The notes: generated from the letters alone by a model not told the origin. 64,000 nt of DNA from Streptomyces sp. D2-8 (GCF_023184515.1 NZ_JAAHBP010000009.1:370397-434396); one strand, 5' to 3'. Counted from the stretch's first letter, positions 1 to 8,127 are shown. Numbers and translations: made by a program.

Positions 1-207
1 CGGGAACTGTCCGGCGGCGGGAAGTACGTCCACGAACTCGTGACGGCCCTGGGCGTCAGTCAGCCGCTGGTCTCCCAGCACCTGAGGGTGCTGCGCACCT
101 CCCGGATCGTCACCGCCCGGCGTCAGGCCCGCGAGACGCGGTACACCCTCACCGACGACCACGTGGCGCACATCGTGCTGGACGCCATCCGGCACGTACA
201 GGAGTAG
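1..207 (+). CDS. ArsR/SmtB-family metalloregulator, 3' part only
   Basis: The window opens inside this gene, and only the last 68 residues are present. They hold the recognition helix and wing of an ArsR-type winged helix (VSQPLVSQHLRVLR, then RRQARETRYTL). The final helix contains D52-x-H54, H65 and E68, which is exactly the D-x-H-x10-H-x2-E spacing of the alpha5 metal site in SmtB/CzrA-type sensors. From family knowledge this predicts a dimeric repressor that releases DNA on binding Zn(II), or possibly Co(II) or Ni(II). The gene converges on the nickel-type importer with only 4 bases between the stop codons, so it need not regulate it. The N-terminal part, its promoter and its own operon lie outside the window. 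Confidence 0.8.
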   Translation, partial: RELSGGGKYVHELVTALGVSQPLVSQHLRVLRTSRIVTARRQARETRYTLTDDHVAHIVLDAIRHVQE

Positions 208-211
208 CGCC

Positions 212-865
212 TCAGGTCAGGCTGTCCCACTCGACGGTGCGGTCGCACCAGCGCCGGAGCAGGGTCCGGTCGTGGCCGACGGCCAGCAGGGCGGCGCCCG
301 TCGCGGCCCGGTAGTCCTCGACAGCCACGACCAGGGCGGCGGCCGTCGAGGCGTCGAGCATCGCGGTCATCTCGTCGCACACCAGCAGACGCGGGCGCAG
401 CACCAACGCCCGGGCGAGGCAGGCGCGTTGCAGCTGCCCGTCGCTGACCTCGTGCGGCCGCCGGGTCAGCAGGTCGGGGGTGAGACCGACGACAGGGGCC
501 AACTCGGCGATCCGGCCGGGGACTTCATCGCCGCGACCGGTGGCGCGCAGGGGCTCGGCGATCAGGTCGGTGAGCGGCAGCCGCGGGTCCGCGGAGAGCC
601 TGGCCTGCTGGAAGACGACCCCGAAGGCGGTGCGCTTCTCCCGTGGGGCGCGGTGGCGCCAGCGCCGTACGGGCTCGCCGTCGAGGAGCAGGGTGCCGGA
701 GTCGGGACGGTGCAGCAGGGCCGCGACCCGCGCGAGGGTGGACTTGCCGCAGCCGCTCGGGCCGAGCAGGCCGACGGACTCACCCGGCGCGACGGCCAGG
801 GAGACGTCCCGGACCACCGGGGCGTTCCTGGCGTATCCGGCGGTGATGGAGCGAAGTTCAAGCAC
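212..865 (-). CDS. nikE: Nickel/peptide-type ABC importer ATPase (NikE/DppF-like)
   Basis: Second ATPase of a five-gene nickel/peptide-class importer. The 217-residue product has a Walker A (GPSGCGKST), a Q-loop (VVFQQ), a somewhat degenerate ABC signature (VSDGQ instead of LSGGQ) and a Walker B (LLVCDE). A GTG start at 865 is chosen because GGAGGA lies just upstream and it overlaps the preceding ATPase stop by 8 bases. Longer reading to 1024 would add about 50 Pro/Ala-rich residues that belong to another frame. It should pair with the neighbouring ATPase at the cytoplasmic face of the two permeases. The nickel assignment rests on gene order and the Nur-like box upstream of the operon, because the ATPase alone cannot tell nickel from peptide. 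Confidence 0.8.
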   Translation of the reverse strand: MLELRSITAGYARNAPVVRDVSLAVAPGESVGLLGPSGCGKSTLARVAALLHRPDSGTLLLDGEPVRRWRHRAPREKRTAFGVVFQQARLSADPRLPLTDLIAEPLRATGRGDEVPGRIAELAPVVGLTPDLLTRRPHEVSDGQLQRACLARALVLRPRLLVCDEMTAMLDASTAAALVVAVEDYRAATGAALLAVGHDRTLLRRWCDRTVEWDSLT

Positions 866-1847
866 GGACGTCCTCCGGCACGTGCGGGTGGTGGCAGGCG
901 ACGGCGCCGGGGGGCGGCGGGGCGGCGCAGGCGCCGGTGGCCCGGTCGCAGCGGGCGGCGAAGGCGCACCCGTCCGGGAGGTCGCCGAGTTCCGGCGGCA
1001 TGCCCGGGACGGGAGTGAAGGCACGGTCGGGCAGGGCTTGGAGCAGGCCGCGGCTGTACGGGTGGCGGGGCCCGGGTGAGCCGAAGAAGGCGGTGGCGTC
1101 GGCGAGTTCGACGATCCGTCCGGCGTACATGACCGCGACCCGGTCGGCGATGCGCTCGGCGGCCGCCAGATCGTGGGTGATCATCAGCAGGGCGCGTCCG
1201 CGGCCACCCTCGCCCGGGTCGTCCACGTGCCGCCGCAGTTCGTCGGCCGTACGGTCCACCAGGTCGCGGTCGAGTCCGGTGGTGGGTTCGTCGGCGAGCA
1301 GCAGGGGTGTGTCGCCGACCAGGGCGAGGGCGGTCGCGGCGCGCTGGGCGAGACCGCCGGACAGCTGGTGGGGGTGGCGGTCGAGGTGGTCCGCGGGGAA
1401 CGCGGCCCGTTCGGCGGCGGCCTCGGCGGCGGCCCGCAGGGAGGCGCGCCCCCGGGTCGCGGTCAACGCGGCGACCGTCTCCTCCAGTTGGGACCGGACG
1501 GTGCGGACCGGGGTGAGGTGGGCGGCCGGGCTCTGCGGTACCAGGCCGATGAGCCGCCCCCGCACGGTGCGGGCGAGGGTCCGCTCGTCGGCCGTGAGCA
1601 GGTCCAGGTCGCCGAGGAGGGCCGAGCCGGCGGTCTGGGCGTTGCCGGGGAGCAGTCCGAGCAGGGCGGAGGCCAGCACGGACTTGCCGCAGCCGCTCTC
1701 CCCGATCAGGGCCAGGCACTCGCCGGGCGCCACGTCGAACCGCGCGTCGGTGACGGCGGCGACGCGGCGAGCCGCGGGCATCAGGAACCGCACGGAGAGT
1801 CCGCGGACGGACAGCACAGGCGGGGTGACGTCCATGTCGGCGCTCAC
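858..1847 (-). CDS. nikD: Nickel/peptide-type ABC importer ATPase (NikD/DppD-like)
   Basis: First ATPase of the importer, 329 residues. Walker A is GESGCGKS, the signature is LSGGL and Walker B is LLLADEPTTGLD, followed by the H-loop region MITHD. The C-terminus has the cysteine-containing oligopeptide/dipeptide transporter extension (CAFAARCDRATGAC), which in this family often carries an iron-sulfur-like Cys motif. The GTG start at 1847 overlaps the stop of the upstream permease as GTGA, a typical translationally coupled join. It acts with the 212-865 product as the ATP-hydrolysing pair. Substrate specificity is inferred from the operon, not from this protein. Confidence 0.82.
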   Translation of the reverse strand: MSADMDVTPPVLSVRGLSVRFLMPAARRVAAVTDARFDVAPGECLALIGESGCGKSVLASALLGLLPGNAQTAGSALLGDLDLLTADERTLARTVRGRLIGLVPQSPAAHLTPVRTVRSQLEETVAALTATRGRASLRAAAEAAAERAAFPADHLDRHPHQLSGGLAQRAATALALVGDTPLLLADEPTTGLDRDLVDRTADELRRHVDDPGEGGRGRALLMITHDLAAAERIADRVAVMYAGRIVELADATAFFGSPGPRHPYSRGLLQALPDRAFTPVPGMPPELGDLPDGCAFAARCDRATGACAAPPPPGAVACHHPHVPEDVRA

Positions 1848-2734
1848 AGCATCAGCTCCGATCGGTGGCGGGGGTTGATCCGCTCCCGCCAGGCCCCGGC
1901 GAGTCCGGCGATGGCGAGCGTGGGGACGATGAGGAAGAGGCCCGGGAAGAGGGTCGGCCACCACTGGCCGGCGAGGAGGGAGCCGCGCGCGCTCTGGATC
2001 AGGGTGCCGAGGCTCGCCGTGTGCGTGGGCAGCCCGAGTCCGAGGAAGGACAGCGCCGACTCGTGCCACATGGCGTGCGGCACCATCAGCACGGCGGCGA
2101 GCGCGGCCTGGGGGAGAACGGCGGGCAGCAGGTGCCGTACCGTCACCCGCCACCGGGAGGCCCCACCGGAGACGGCGGCGTCGACGTACGGCCGCGACCG
2201 CAGCGACAGCACCTCGGCACGGACGATCCGGGCCGTGGACAGCCAGTGGGTCAGCGCCACCGAGATCACCACCGGCCACACCCCGGGCCGGAACATGGCC
2301 ACGATGAAGATGCCGAGCAGCAGGTGCGGCACGGACGAGAACGTGTCGACCACCCGCATCAGGGCCCGGTCGGCCCACCCGCCCAGCGCCCCGGCGGCCG
2401 CGCCCACCGCCGTGCCGACGACGGTCGCGGTCAGTGCCGCCGCCACCCCGACGAGCAGCGAGACGCGCAGGCCGTAGACGCAGCGCAGCAGCAGGTCGCG
2501 GCCGACGTCGTCGGTGCCGAACGGGTGGGCCCAGGAGGGCGGTCGCAGCTTGGCGGCGAGGTCGACGGCCTGCTGGTCGAGCTGGACCAGCGGCGGCACG
2601 AGCAGCACGGCCAGGACGGTCGCGGTCACCAGCACGGCGGAGGTGCGCACGCGCAGGGCGCGGGTGGAGCGGCGCCGGGGTCCGTGCGAGCGCCACTCGG
2701 TCCGCTCCGGGGCGGCGGGTGCGTCACATGTCAC
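1844..2734 (-). CDS. nikC: Nickel/peptide-type ABC importer permease (NikC/DppC-like)
   Basis: An inner-membrane permease of 296 residues in the BPD_transp_1 family. The N-terminal hydrophobic segment (TSAVLVTATVLAVLLVPPLV) is followed by the DppC-type motif GTDDVGRDLLLR, then about five further membrane segments with an EAA-like loop (EVLSLRSRPYVDAAVSGGASRWR) that contacts the ATPases. The start used is GTG at 2734, which overlaps the upstream permease by 11 bases and has a GAGGG-type ribosome site about ten bases upstream. It should form the channel heterodimer with the 2724-3692 product. Confidence 0.8.
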   Translation of the reverse strand: MTCDAPAAPERTEWRSHGPRRRSTRALRVRTSAVLVTATVLAVLLVPPLVQLDQQAVDLAAKLRPPSWAHPFGTDDVGRDLLLRCVYGLRVSLLVGVAAALTATVVGTAVGAAAGALGGWADRALMRVVDTFSSVPHLLLGIFIVAMFRPGVWPVVISVALTHWLSTARIVRAEVLSLRSRPYVDAAVSGGASRWRVTVRHLLPAVLPQAALAAVLMVPHAMWHESALSFLGLGLPTHTASLGTLIQSARGSLLAGQWWPTLFPGLFLIVPTLAIAGLAGAWRERINPRHRSELML

Positions 2735-3692
2735 TGAGCTTCACCCTCGGGTCGAACAGTCCGTAGAGCAGGTCGGCGAGCAGGTTCCCGGCGAGCACCG
2801 CTGCGGTGGCCAGGGTCGTCAGGGCGGCGAGCAGCGGGAAGTCGACGGCGGTGGCCGCCTCGACGGTGGCCGCGGCGATGCCCGGCCAGCTGAAGACGCT
2901 CTCCACCAGCAGCGCCCCGGTGATGAGTTCGGGGACGCGGGAGCCGATGAGCGTGAGCACCGGAAGGAGCCCGGAGCGCAGGGCGTGGCCGAGCAGGACG
3001 GTGCCTTCGCTCAGGCCGCGGGCGCGGGCGCCGCGTACGGGGTCCTCCGCCAGCGCGTCGCCGACGCCCTGGCGTACGTACAGGGTGAACCACGGCAGCT
3101 GGGACACGGCGAGGACACCGGCGGGCAGGAGGAGATGGCTCGTGACCTGTCCTGGCGTGACCTGTTCGCTGCCGGTGTCGGTCAGACCGCCCGCCGGGAG
3201 GACGTCCCACTGGAGGGCGAACAGCCAGATCGCGAGCAGCGCGATCCAGAAGACCGGTGCCGCCTCCAGCGTGTAGGCGAGGGAGGTGACGGTCCGGTCG
3301 ACGAGCGAGCCGGGGCGACGGGCGGCGAGCACGCCGAGGACCGTGCCCACCAGCACGGCGGCGGCGAAGGCGACCGCGCAGAGCAGCGCGGACCACACGA
3401 GCCGTTCGCCGATGACCTGGGCGACCGGCTGCCGCATGACGCTGGAGTGGCCGAGGTCGCCGGTGAGGGCGGAGGTCAGCCAGTGCCACCAGCGGGCGGC
3501 GAAGGGCCGGTCCACGCCGAGGTTCTCGCGCAGCTGGTCCAGGGTCCGCTGGTCGGCGCCGAGCGCGGCGGTGCCGGCGTACGCCTTGACGGGGTCGAAG
3601 GGGGAGGCTGCGGCGATGGCGAACACACCGAAGGTGACGACGAGCAGGACGGGGACGGCGAACAGGGCCCGTCGTCCCGCCAGTCGTGCCAT
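2724..3692 (-). CDS. nikB: Nickel/peptide-type ABC importer permease (NikB/DppB-like)
   Basis: A permease of 322 residues of the DppB/NikB type. A first membrane helix (LFAVPVLLVVTFGVFAIAAA) is followed by an extracytoplasmic loop with the family-typical LRENLGVDRPFAARWW(H)WL stretch, then five more helices and the EAA loop (DPVRGARARGLSEG). ATG at 3692 is preferred because GGGGAG sits four bases upstream. A GTG at 3716, overlapping the binding-protein stop as GTGA, is an alternative that adds eight residues. It is the first permease of the operon and pairs with the 1844-2734 product. Confidence 0.8.
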   Translation of the reverse strand: MARLAGRRALFAVPVLLVVTFGVFAIAAASPFDPVKAYAGTAALGADQRTLDQLRENLGVDRPFAARWWHWLTSALTGDLGHSSVMRQPVAQVIGERLVWSALLCAVAFAAAVLVGTVLGVLAARRPGSLVDRTVTSLAYTLEAAPVFWIALLAIWLFALQWDVLPAGGLTDTGSEQVTPGQVTSHLLLPAGVLAVSQLPWFTLYVRQGVGDALAEDPVRGARARGLSEGTVLLGHALRSGLLPVLTLIGSRVPELITGALLVESVFSWPGIAAATVEAATAVDFPLLAALTTLATAAVLAGNLLADLLYGLFDPRVKLSDM

Positions 3693-3712
3693 CGCTCCCC
3701 AGGGGAGGCGGG

Positions 3713-5302
3713 TCACTTCTTCGGCTGCCAGTCCTCGATGTTCCACCAGGGGCCGCTGGCGAAGCCGTGCTCGTGCGGCTCCAGCTGGGTGGTCAGGCCG
3801 TCCCAGCGGTCGGCCAGCACGTAGAGGTGGTCGATGTGGGTGAGAAAGGTGTAGCCGGGGTCCTGCGCCAGGGCGCGCTGGAGCTTGTCGTAGGCGGACG
3901 TGCGCTCGGCCGGGTCCTGGCTGCGGCGGCCGTTGTCGAGGGCGCGGTCCACGGCCGGGTTGTCGTAGCGGGCCATGTTGTTGAAGCCGTCGCCGGCGAG
4001 GGAGGAGTGCAGCAGGGTGTAGAGGCCGAAGTCGGGGTCGCCGGTGCTGCCGAAGCCGGCGAGGACGGCGTCGTCCTTCATGCGGGGCTCGATGACCTCC
4101 CAGGTGGCGCTCTCCACCTTCACCTCGATGCCGGCCTTCTTGGCGTCGGAGGCGTAGGCGAGGGCGTGGTCCTGGCGGACCTTGTCGCCGGAGGGGTAGA
4201 GCAGGGTGAAGGCCGCCCGCTGTCCGTCCTTGGTGCGGACGCCGCCCTCGCCGGGCTTCCAGCCGGCCTCGTCCAGGATCTTGCCGGCCTTGCCGAGGTC
4301 CTGGGTGCGCTCGATGTCCTCGGTGAACGCGGGATCGTCGACGGGCAGCGGTCCGTACGCCGGGCGGCCCGCGCCGTCGAGGATCTTGTCGACCATGGCC
4401 TCGCGGTCCACGGCGGCATCGAGGGCCCGGCGGATCGCGCGGTCGCCGGTGACCTTGTTCGCGGTGGGGAGGGTGACGGCCCGGAAGTCGTAGGACCGGG
4501 CCTCGTAGGTCCGCTTGGCGTCGTCGTCCTTGAACGTGGTGGCGAGGTTGGGCGGGAGGACCGCGCCGTCGAGGTCGCCGGAGCGCAGACGGGTGGCGCG
4601 CACGTTGTCGTCGCCGATGACCGCCATGGTGAAGGTCTTCACCTTCGGCTCGCCGCCCCAGTAGCGGGGGTTGGCCTTGAAGGTGAGCTTCTCGCCCTTG
4701 CTCCACCGGGCGAGGACGTACGGCCCGGTGCCGACCGGCTTCGTGTGGAAGGAACCGGTGTTGGGGTCCTGCTCCCCCGCGATGTGCTCGGGGACGATGG
4801 GCAGAACGGTGCGTGCGGCGAAGGGCGCGTAGGGGTACTTGAGCGTGAAGACGACCTTGTCGTCGCCGCTCGCCTCGACCTCCTTGACGGCGTCCAGCTC
4901 GCTCTTGAAGGTGTTGTTGGTCTTCGGGTCGAGGGCGGTCCGGTACGTGTAGACGACATCGGCGGCCGTCAGCGGTTCGCCGTCGCTGAACTCGACCCCG
5001 TCGCGCAGGGTGTAGGTGTAGGTGCGGCCGCCGTCGGTGACCTCGGGGAGTTCCGCCGCCAGAGCGGGCTTCAGCTTGAGGTCGGCGTCGCGGGCGAGGA
5101 GTCCGTCGAAGATCTTGGAGTTCCCGTCCTTGCCGTAGCCGAGCAGCGGGCTGAGGGTGTCCGGCTCGGAGGCGACCCCGAGCACGACGGACCCAGCGGA
5201 CTTGCCGTCGCCCGAACCGCCGCTGCTGGGGGCCGAGCAGGCGGTGACCGCCGCGGCCAGTGCCGCCGTGACGGCGGCCCCTCGTATCCGACGGGTCGAC
5301 AT
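3713..5302 (-). CDS. nikA: Nickel/peptide-type solute-binding lipoprotein (NikA-like, SBP family 5)
   Basis: First gene of the importer operon: an extracytoplasmic binding protein of 529 residues. The signal peptide ends in a lipobox (AVTAC, Cys about residue 22), so the mature protein should be lipid-anchored on the outer face of the membrane. Family 5 landmarks are present: EPDTLSPLLGYGKDG near the N-terminus, VEFSDGEPLTAADVVYTY, and VGTGPYVLARW. Length is usual for NikA/OppA proteins. The ligand is inferred to be a nickel chelate, because the promoter carries a Nur-box-like element and the order A-B-C-D-E matches nik operons. A peptide substrate cannot be excluded from sequence alone. Confidence 0.75.
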   Translation of the reverse strand: MSTRRIRGAAVTAALAAAVTACSAPSSGGSGDGKSAGSVVLGVASEPDTLSPLLGYGKDGNSKIFDGLLARDADLKLKPALAAELPEVTDGGRTYTYTLRDGVEFSDGEPLTAADVVYTYRTALDPKTNNTFKSELDAVKEVEASGDDKVVFTLKYPYAPFAARTVLPIVPEHIAGEQDPNTGSFHTKPVGTGPYVLARWSKGEKLTFKANPRYWGGEPKVKTFTMAVIGDDNVRATRLRSGDLDGAVLPPNLATTFKDDDAKRTYEARSYDFRAVTLPTANKVTGDRAIRRALDAAVDREAMVDKILDGAGRPAYGPLPVDDPAFTEDIERTQDLGKAGKILDEAGWKPGEGGVRTKDGQRAAFTLLYPSGDKVRQDHALAYASDAKKAGIEVKVESATWEVIEPRMKDDAVLAGFGSTGDPDFGLYTLLHSSLAGDGFNNMARYDNPAVDRALDNGRRSQDPAERTSAYDKLQRALAQDPGYTFLTHIDHLYVLADRWDGLTTQLEPHEHGFASGPWWNIEDWQPKK

Positions 5303-5325
5303 GTGACCTCACACCCTTGTTGCTC

Positions 5326-5353
5326 ATATAAGGCTGTTGCAAAGACATCGCAA
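5326..5353 (-). promoter_or_regulatory. Candidate promoter of the nik-type operon
   Basis: On the minus strand a -35-like TTGCGA (5353-5348) is separated by 16 bases from a -10-like TTATAT (5331-5326), about 25 bases before the binding-protein start codon at 5302. This is one of the few AT-rich spots in the region. The downstream leader contains a GTGTGAGG-type ribosome site. The Nur-like box covers the -35 and most of the spacer. Confidence 0.5.
5337..5353. promoter_or_regulatory. Nur-box-like operator
   Basis: The sequence reads TTGCAA-AGACA-TCGCAA. The known binding site of Nur, the nickel-responsive Fur-family repressor of Streptomyces coelicolor, is tTGCaa-N5-ttGCAA, so this differs at one position. 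It overlaps the -35 element of the promoter just upstream of the importer operon, as expected for repression when nickel is plentiful. The match was made by eye. Confidence 0.6.
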
Positions 5354-5414
5354 TTAAACAGGATCGGCGGGCGTCCCGGACCCGGGTCGCCCGCCGTACC
5401 GTTCACCGTCGTGT

Positions 5415-5855
5415 TCAGGCCTGGGTCAGGGTGATGTCCTGCCCCTGGACCGCGTGGAAGCTGGGCAGCGGCAGGCCGCTGAAGGTGCGCAGCTCCATCA
5501 GGGTGGCCTCGACGTGGGCCGCCCCGGCCACGAGTGCGCCGGGCGCGGTCCCGCCCGCGTTCACCCAGCGGTGCACCGCGCCGTCGCACACGGCCCGGGT
5601 GCCGCCGATGCCGTGACGGGCCGTGGAGGCGCCCTGGCTCACCGAGGAGCTGACGAAGACCGGGCCGCTGGAGCTCGCGCAGCGGTAGGTGCCGGACAGG
5701 GTGACGGTGCCGTCGGCGGCGATCCGGCCCACCGTGTCGACCGTCACGGAGCCGGTCGGGGCGGCGGCGGACGCGGTGGCGGGTGCCGCGCCGGCACCCG
5801 TGAGGAGGAGCAGCGCGGCACCGGCCGCCGCGCCGAGAAGGGGACGTACACGCAT
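5415..5855 (-). CDS. Secreted DUF6299-family protein
   Basis: A small exported protein of 146 residues. ATG at 5855 is chosen because GGGAGG lies eight bases upstream and a clear signal peptide follows (Arg-rich start, LLGAAAGAALLLLTGAG core, cleavage likely near TASA-A). Longer reading adds a tail with no homology signal. The mature part (TLSGTYRCASSSGPVFVSSSVSQG, then GIGGTRAVCDGAVHRWVN) has two cysteines that may form a disulfide and resembles the DUF6299 family of Streptomyces secreted proteins. No enzymatic motif is visible and the function is unknown. It stands alone: upstream it faces away from the DUF5999 gene. Confidence 0.65.
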   Translation of the reverse strand: MRVRPLLGAAAGAALLLLTGAGAAPATASAAAPTGSVTVDTVGRIAADGTVTLSGTYRCASSSGPVFVSSSVSQGASTARHGIGGTRAVCDGAVHRWVNAGGTAPGALVAGAAHVEATLMELRTFSGLPLPSFHAVQGQDITLTQA

Positions 5856-6100
5856 GGGGGAAACCTCCCGGAAGGGGTGGATTTGCGGCTTCCACTCGTA
5901 CCGGCCCTCCGGGCCGGCGCCCGTGACCCTCACCCCATCGGTGGCGAGTCCGCGCCGGCCGTCGTGGAACCGTCCTGGGAATGTCCTGGGCGTGTCACGC
6001 TTCCGGTCGGGCCGTTCCGATGACTCCGGTGCGGGAGGATGGTCTGTCTGTACGAGTCAGACGAACCCTTCGGATGGCCCTACCGACGTGGAGGTGCGCC

Positions 6101-6295
6101 ATGTGTGCCCACCAGCCCCTGTGCCCCGCGACCGACTCCCCCGCCGCACACGTCGTGGCGGCCCGCCCCGAGCAGGGCTGGAGCCTGCTGTGCGACGGGA
6201 CGGTCCTCTTCGACGACACCGGCGAACTGCTCCCGGACGGGCGCGTGGTGCAGCCGCGCCGGGTGACGGCCGAGGGGCTGGCCGTCGCGGCCTGA
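6101..6295 (+). CDS. Small DUF5999-family protein
   Basis: A 64-residue protein starting MCAHQPLCPATDSP and containing GWSLLCDGTVLFDDTGELLPDG. This layout is typical of the actinobacterial DUF5999 family. The start at 6101 has GGAGG seven bases upstream. Two cysteines near the N-terminus (C2 and C8, spaced C-x5-C) and one in the middle could bind a metal, but this is only a guess. No function is known. It converges on the RidA-type gene with 38 bases between them, and no clear terminator is visible there. Confidence 0.65.
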   Translation: MCAHQPLCPATDSPAAHVVAARPEQGWSLLCDGTVLFDDTGELLPDGRVVQPRRVTAEGLAVAA

Positions 6296-6333
6296 CCGGA
6301 GGGCCGCTCCACGGCGACGCGAAAGCCGCCGCT

Positions 6334-6732
6334 CTACGGCAGGACCGCGAAGCCGTCCAGTTCCACCATCGCCTCCGCGTCCCACAGCCGGACGACCTCC
6401 ACGACCGCCATGGCGGGGTAGTCGCGTCCGGCCAGCTCACGCCACAGACGGCCCAGTTCGGGCGCGTGCGTGCGGTACGCCGCGACATCCGTGGCGTAGA
6501 CGGTGACCCGGGCCAGGTCGGACGGCGTGCCGCCGGCCGCGGCGAGGGCGCCCAGCAGGTTGGTGAGGGCCCTCTCGAACTGTTCGGGCAGGGTATGTCC
6601 GACCACCTTGCCGTCGATGTCCAGGGCGGTCTGGCCCGCCAGGAACACCACCCGCGACCCGGAGGCCACGACGGCGTGGGAGAAGCCGGCCGGCGGGGAC
6701 AGCTCGGGCGGGTTGACGCGCTCGGTGCTCAC
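6334..6732 (-). CDS. RidA/YjgF/Rid-family protein
   Basis: A protein of 132 residues of the Rid (enamine/imine deaminase) superfamily. Characteristic stretches are GFSHAVVASGSRVVFLAGQTALD, then VTVYATDVAAY and the C-terminal AMVELDGFAVL. Archetypal RidA carries a catalytic Arg in the C-terminal third (R105 region). Here the equivalent stretch reads YPAMAVVEVVRLWDAEAMVELDG, without the usual PARxxxE motif, so it may belong to a Rid1-7 side group. The GTG start overlaps the acyl-CoA dehydrogenase stop as GTGA. Rid proteins occur in 2-aminobenzoyl-CoA pathways, where hydrolysis of an enamine or imine intermediate is needed. That role is proposed here. Confidence 0.8.
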   Translation of the reverse strand: MSTERVNPPELSPPAGFSHAVVASGSRVVFLAGQTALDIDGKVVGHTLPEQFERALTNLLGALAAAGGTPSDLARVTVYATDVAAYRTHAPELGRLWRELAGRDYPAMAVVEVVRLWDAEAMVELDGFAVLP

Positions 6733-8000
6733 CGGGCCTCCTGACGGGCGTACAACTCCTTGGCGATGATGCCGCGTTGCACCTCGCTGGCCCCCTCGTA
6801 GATCCGCGGGGCGCGCACCTCACGGTAGAGGTGTTCGAGCAGATGGCCGCGTTGCAGCGCCCGGGCGCCGTGCAACTGGACGGCCGTGTCGACGACGTAC
6901 TGCGCGGTCTCGGTGGCGAGCAGTTTCGCCATGGCGGAGCGCCGGGGCACGTCCGGGGAGCCGGCGTCGTACGCCGACGCCGCCGCGTGGACCATCAGCC
7001 GGGCCGCCTCCGTGCGCAGGGCCATCTCGGCGACCTGGTGCGAGACGGCCTGGAGGTCGCGCAGCTTGCCCCCGAAGGCGTCCCGCCCGGCGGTGTGGGC
7101 GAGGGTCGCGTCGAGTGCCGCCTGCGCCATGCCGACCGCGAACGCGCCGACGCTGGGCCGGAACAGGTTGAGTGTCCCCATGGCGACCCGGAAGCCGCGG
7201 TCCACCTCGCCGAGCACGTCGTCGGCCGTCACGGGCACGGCGTCGAAGTCGAGCGCGCCGATGGGGTGCGGCGAGAGCATGTCGAGTCCGCGGCCGGTCA
7301 GGCCCGGCCGGTCGGCGGGCACGAGGAAGGCCGTGACGCCACGGGCCCCGGCTCCCGGGGTGGTCCGGGCGAAGACGGTGTAGAAGTCGGCCTCGGGGGC
7401 GTTGGAGATCCAGCACTTCTCGCCGGTGAGGCGCCAGCGGGCGGGGCCGTCGGGGGCGGCGGTGAGGGTCACGGCGGCGGGTGCCGGGCCGGCAGCGGAT
7501 GCCGTGGCGCCGGTGGGCGCCGGGTCCGCCGCGAGTGCCGGGCCGGCGGCACGCGCCGTGGCGGCCGGTGCCCGGCCGTCCTGTGCGGCGGCTTCCGCCT
7601 CCGCCCGCAGCTCCAGCGCCGCCGCGTCCGACCCCGCCCCCGGCTCGCTCAGCGCGAAGGCCGCGATCGCCGTGCCGGCGGTGACCCGGGGGAGCCAGCG
7701 GGCGCGTTGCGCCTGTGTGCCGTACGCGTGGACCGGGTGGGCGCCGAGGCCCTGGAGGGCCAGTGCCGTCTCGGCCTCCGTGCAGGCGTAGGCGAGGGAT
7801 TCGCGCATCAGGCACAGGTCGAGCGCACCCGAGGCGAACAGGCGTCCGAGCAGTCCGAGGCTGCCGAGTTCGGCGACCAGGGCCCGGTTCACATGCCCCG
7901 GTTCCCCCTTGTCGGCCAGCGGGCGGAGTCGCTCCGCGGTCAGGGTGCGCAGTTCGGCACACCAGGCGAGTTGTGCCGGTTCGAGCGAGAATGCGGTCAT
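6729..8000 (-). CDS. Acyl-CoA dehydrogenase with Ala/Pro-rich insertion
   Basis: A FAD-dependent acyl-CoA dehydrogenase of 423 residues. Landmarks are FALSEPGAGSDAAAL (flavin-binding), LTGEKCWISNAPEA, a FGGKLRDLQAVSHQVAEMALRTEAARL helix pair and the C-terminal QLHGARALQRGHLLEHLYREVRAPRIYEGASEVQRGIIAKEL, in which the Glu of YEGASE is the usual catalytic base position. Start ATG 8000 follows GAGAAGGGA. Oddity: residues about 135-178 are a low-complexity Ala/Pro/Gly stretch inserted between two conserved blocks, encoded by degenerate tandem repeats. It is the first gene of a two-gene unit with RidA and should oxidise a ring-opened or dearomatised CoA ester in the proposed anthraniloyl-CoA route. 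The exact substrate is unknown. Confidence 0.85.
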   Translation of the reverse strand: MTAFSLEPAQLAWCAELRTLTAERLRPLADKGEPGHVNRALVAELGSLGLLGRLFASGALDLCLMRESLAYACTEAETALALQGLGAHPVHAYGTQAQRARWLPRVTAGTAIAAFALSEPGAGSDAAALELRAEAEAAAQDGRAPAATARAAGPALAADPAPTGATASAAGPAPAAVTLTAAPDGPARWRLTGEKCWISNAPEADFYTVFARTTPGAGARGVTAFLVPADRPGLTGRGLDMLSPHPIGALDFDAVPVTADDVLGEVDRGFRVAMGTLNLFRPSVGAFAVGMAQAALDATLAHTAGRDAFGGKLRDLQAVSHQVAEMALRTEAARLMVHAAASAYDAGSPDVPRRSAMAKLLATETAQYVVDTAVQLHGARALQRGHLLEHLYREVRAPRIYEGASEVQRGIIAKELYARQEAR

Positions 8001-8046
8001 CGCCGGTCCCTTCTCCGCCACCCTGCGTTCCGGCTGGGCCACTCCG

Positions 8047-8090
8047 AGGCTATCGCGGACCGTTGACTGTCGTCACCAACACGATACGCT
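8047..8090. promoter_or_regulatory. Divergent promoters with shared operator TGACTGTCGTCA
   Basis: Between the divergent dehydrogenase and ligase genes. For the minus strand, TGACGA (8075-8070) is followed after 17 bases by TAGCCT (8052-8047). For the plus strand, TTGACT (8063-8068) is followed after 16 bases by TACGCT (8085-8090). The 12-mer TGACTGTCGTCA (8064-8075, inverted half-sites TGAC-N4-GTCA) overlaps both -35 elements. The same 12-mer, with the same GCTATC-N9 flank, occurs in front of the enoyl-CoA hydratase gene at 19417-19428. A PaaX-type regulator encoded at 9754 is the obvious candidate to bind it. Confidence 0.55.
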
Positions 8091-8127
8091 CCAGGGGCGA
8101 GCCCACCACGCCAAGGGGGCGAACCGT

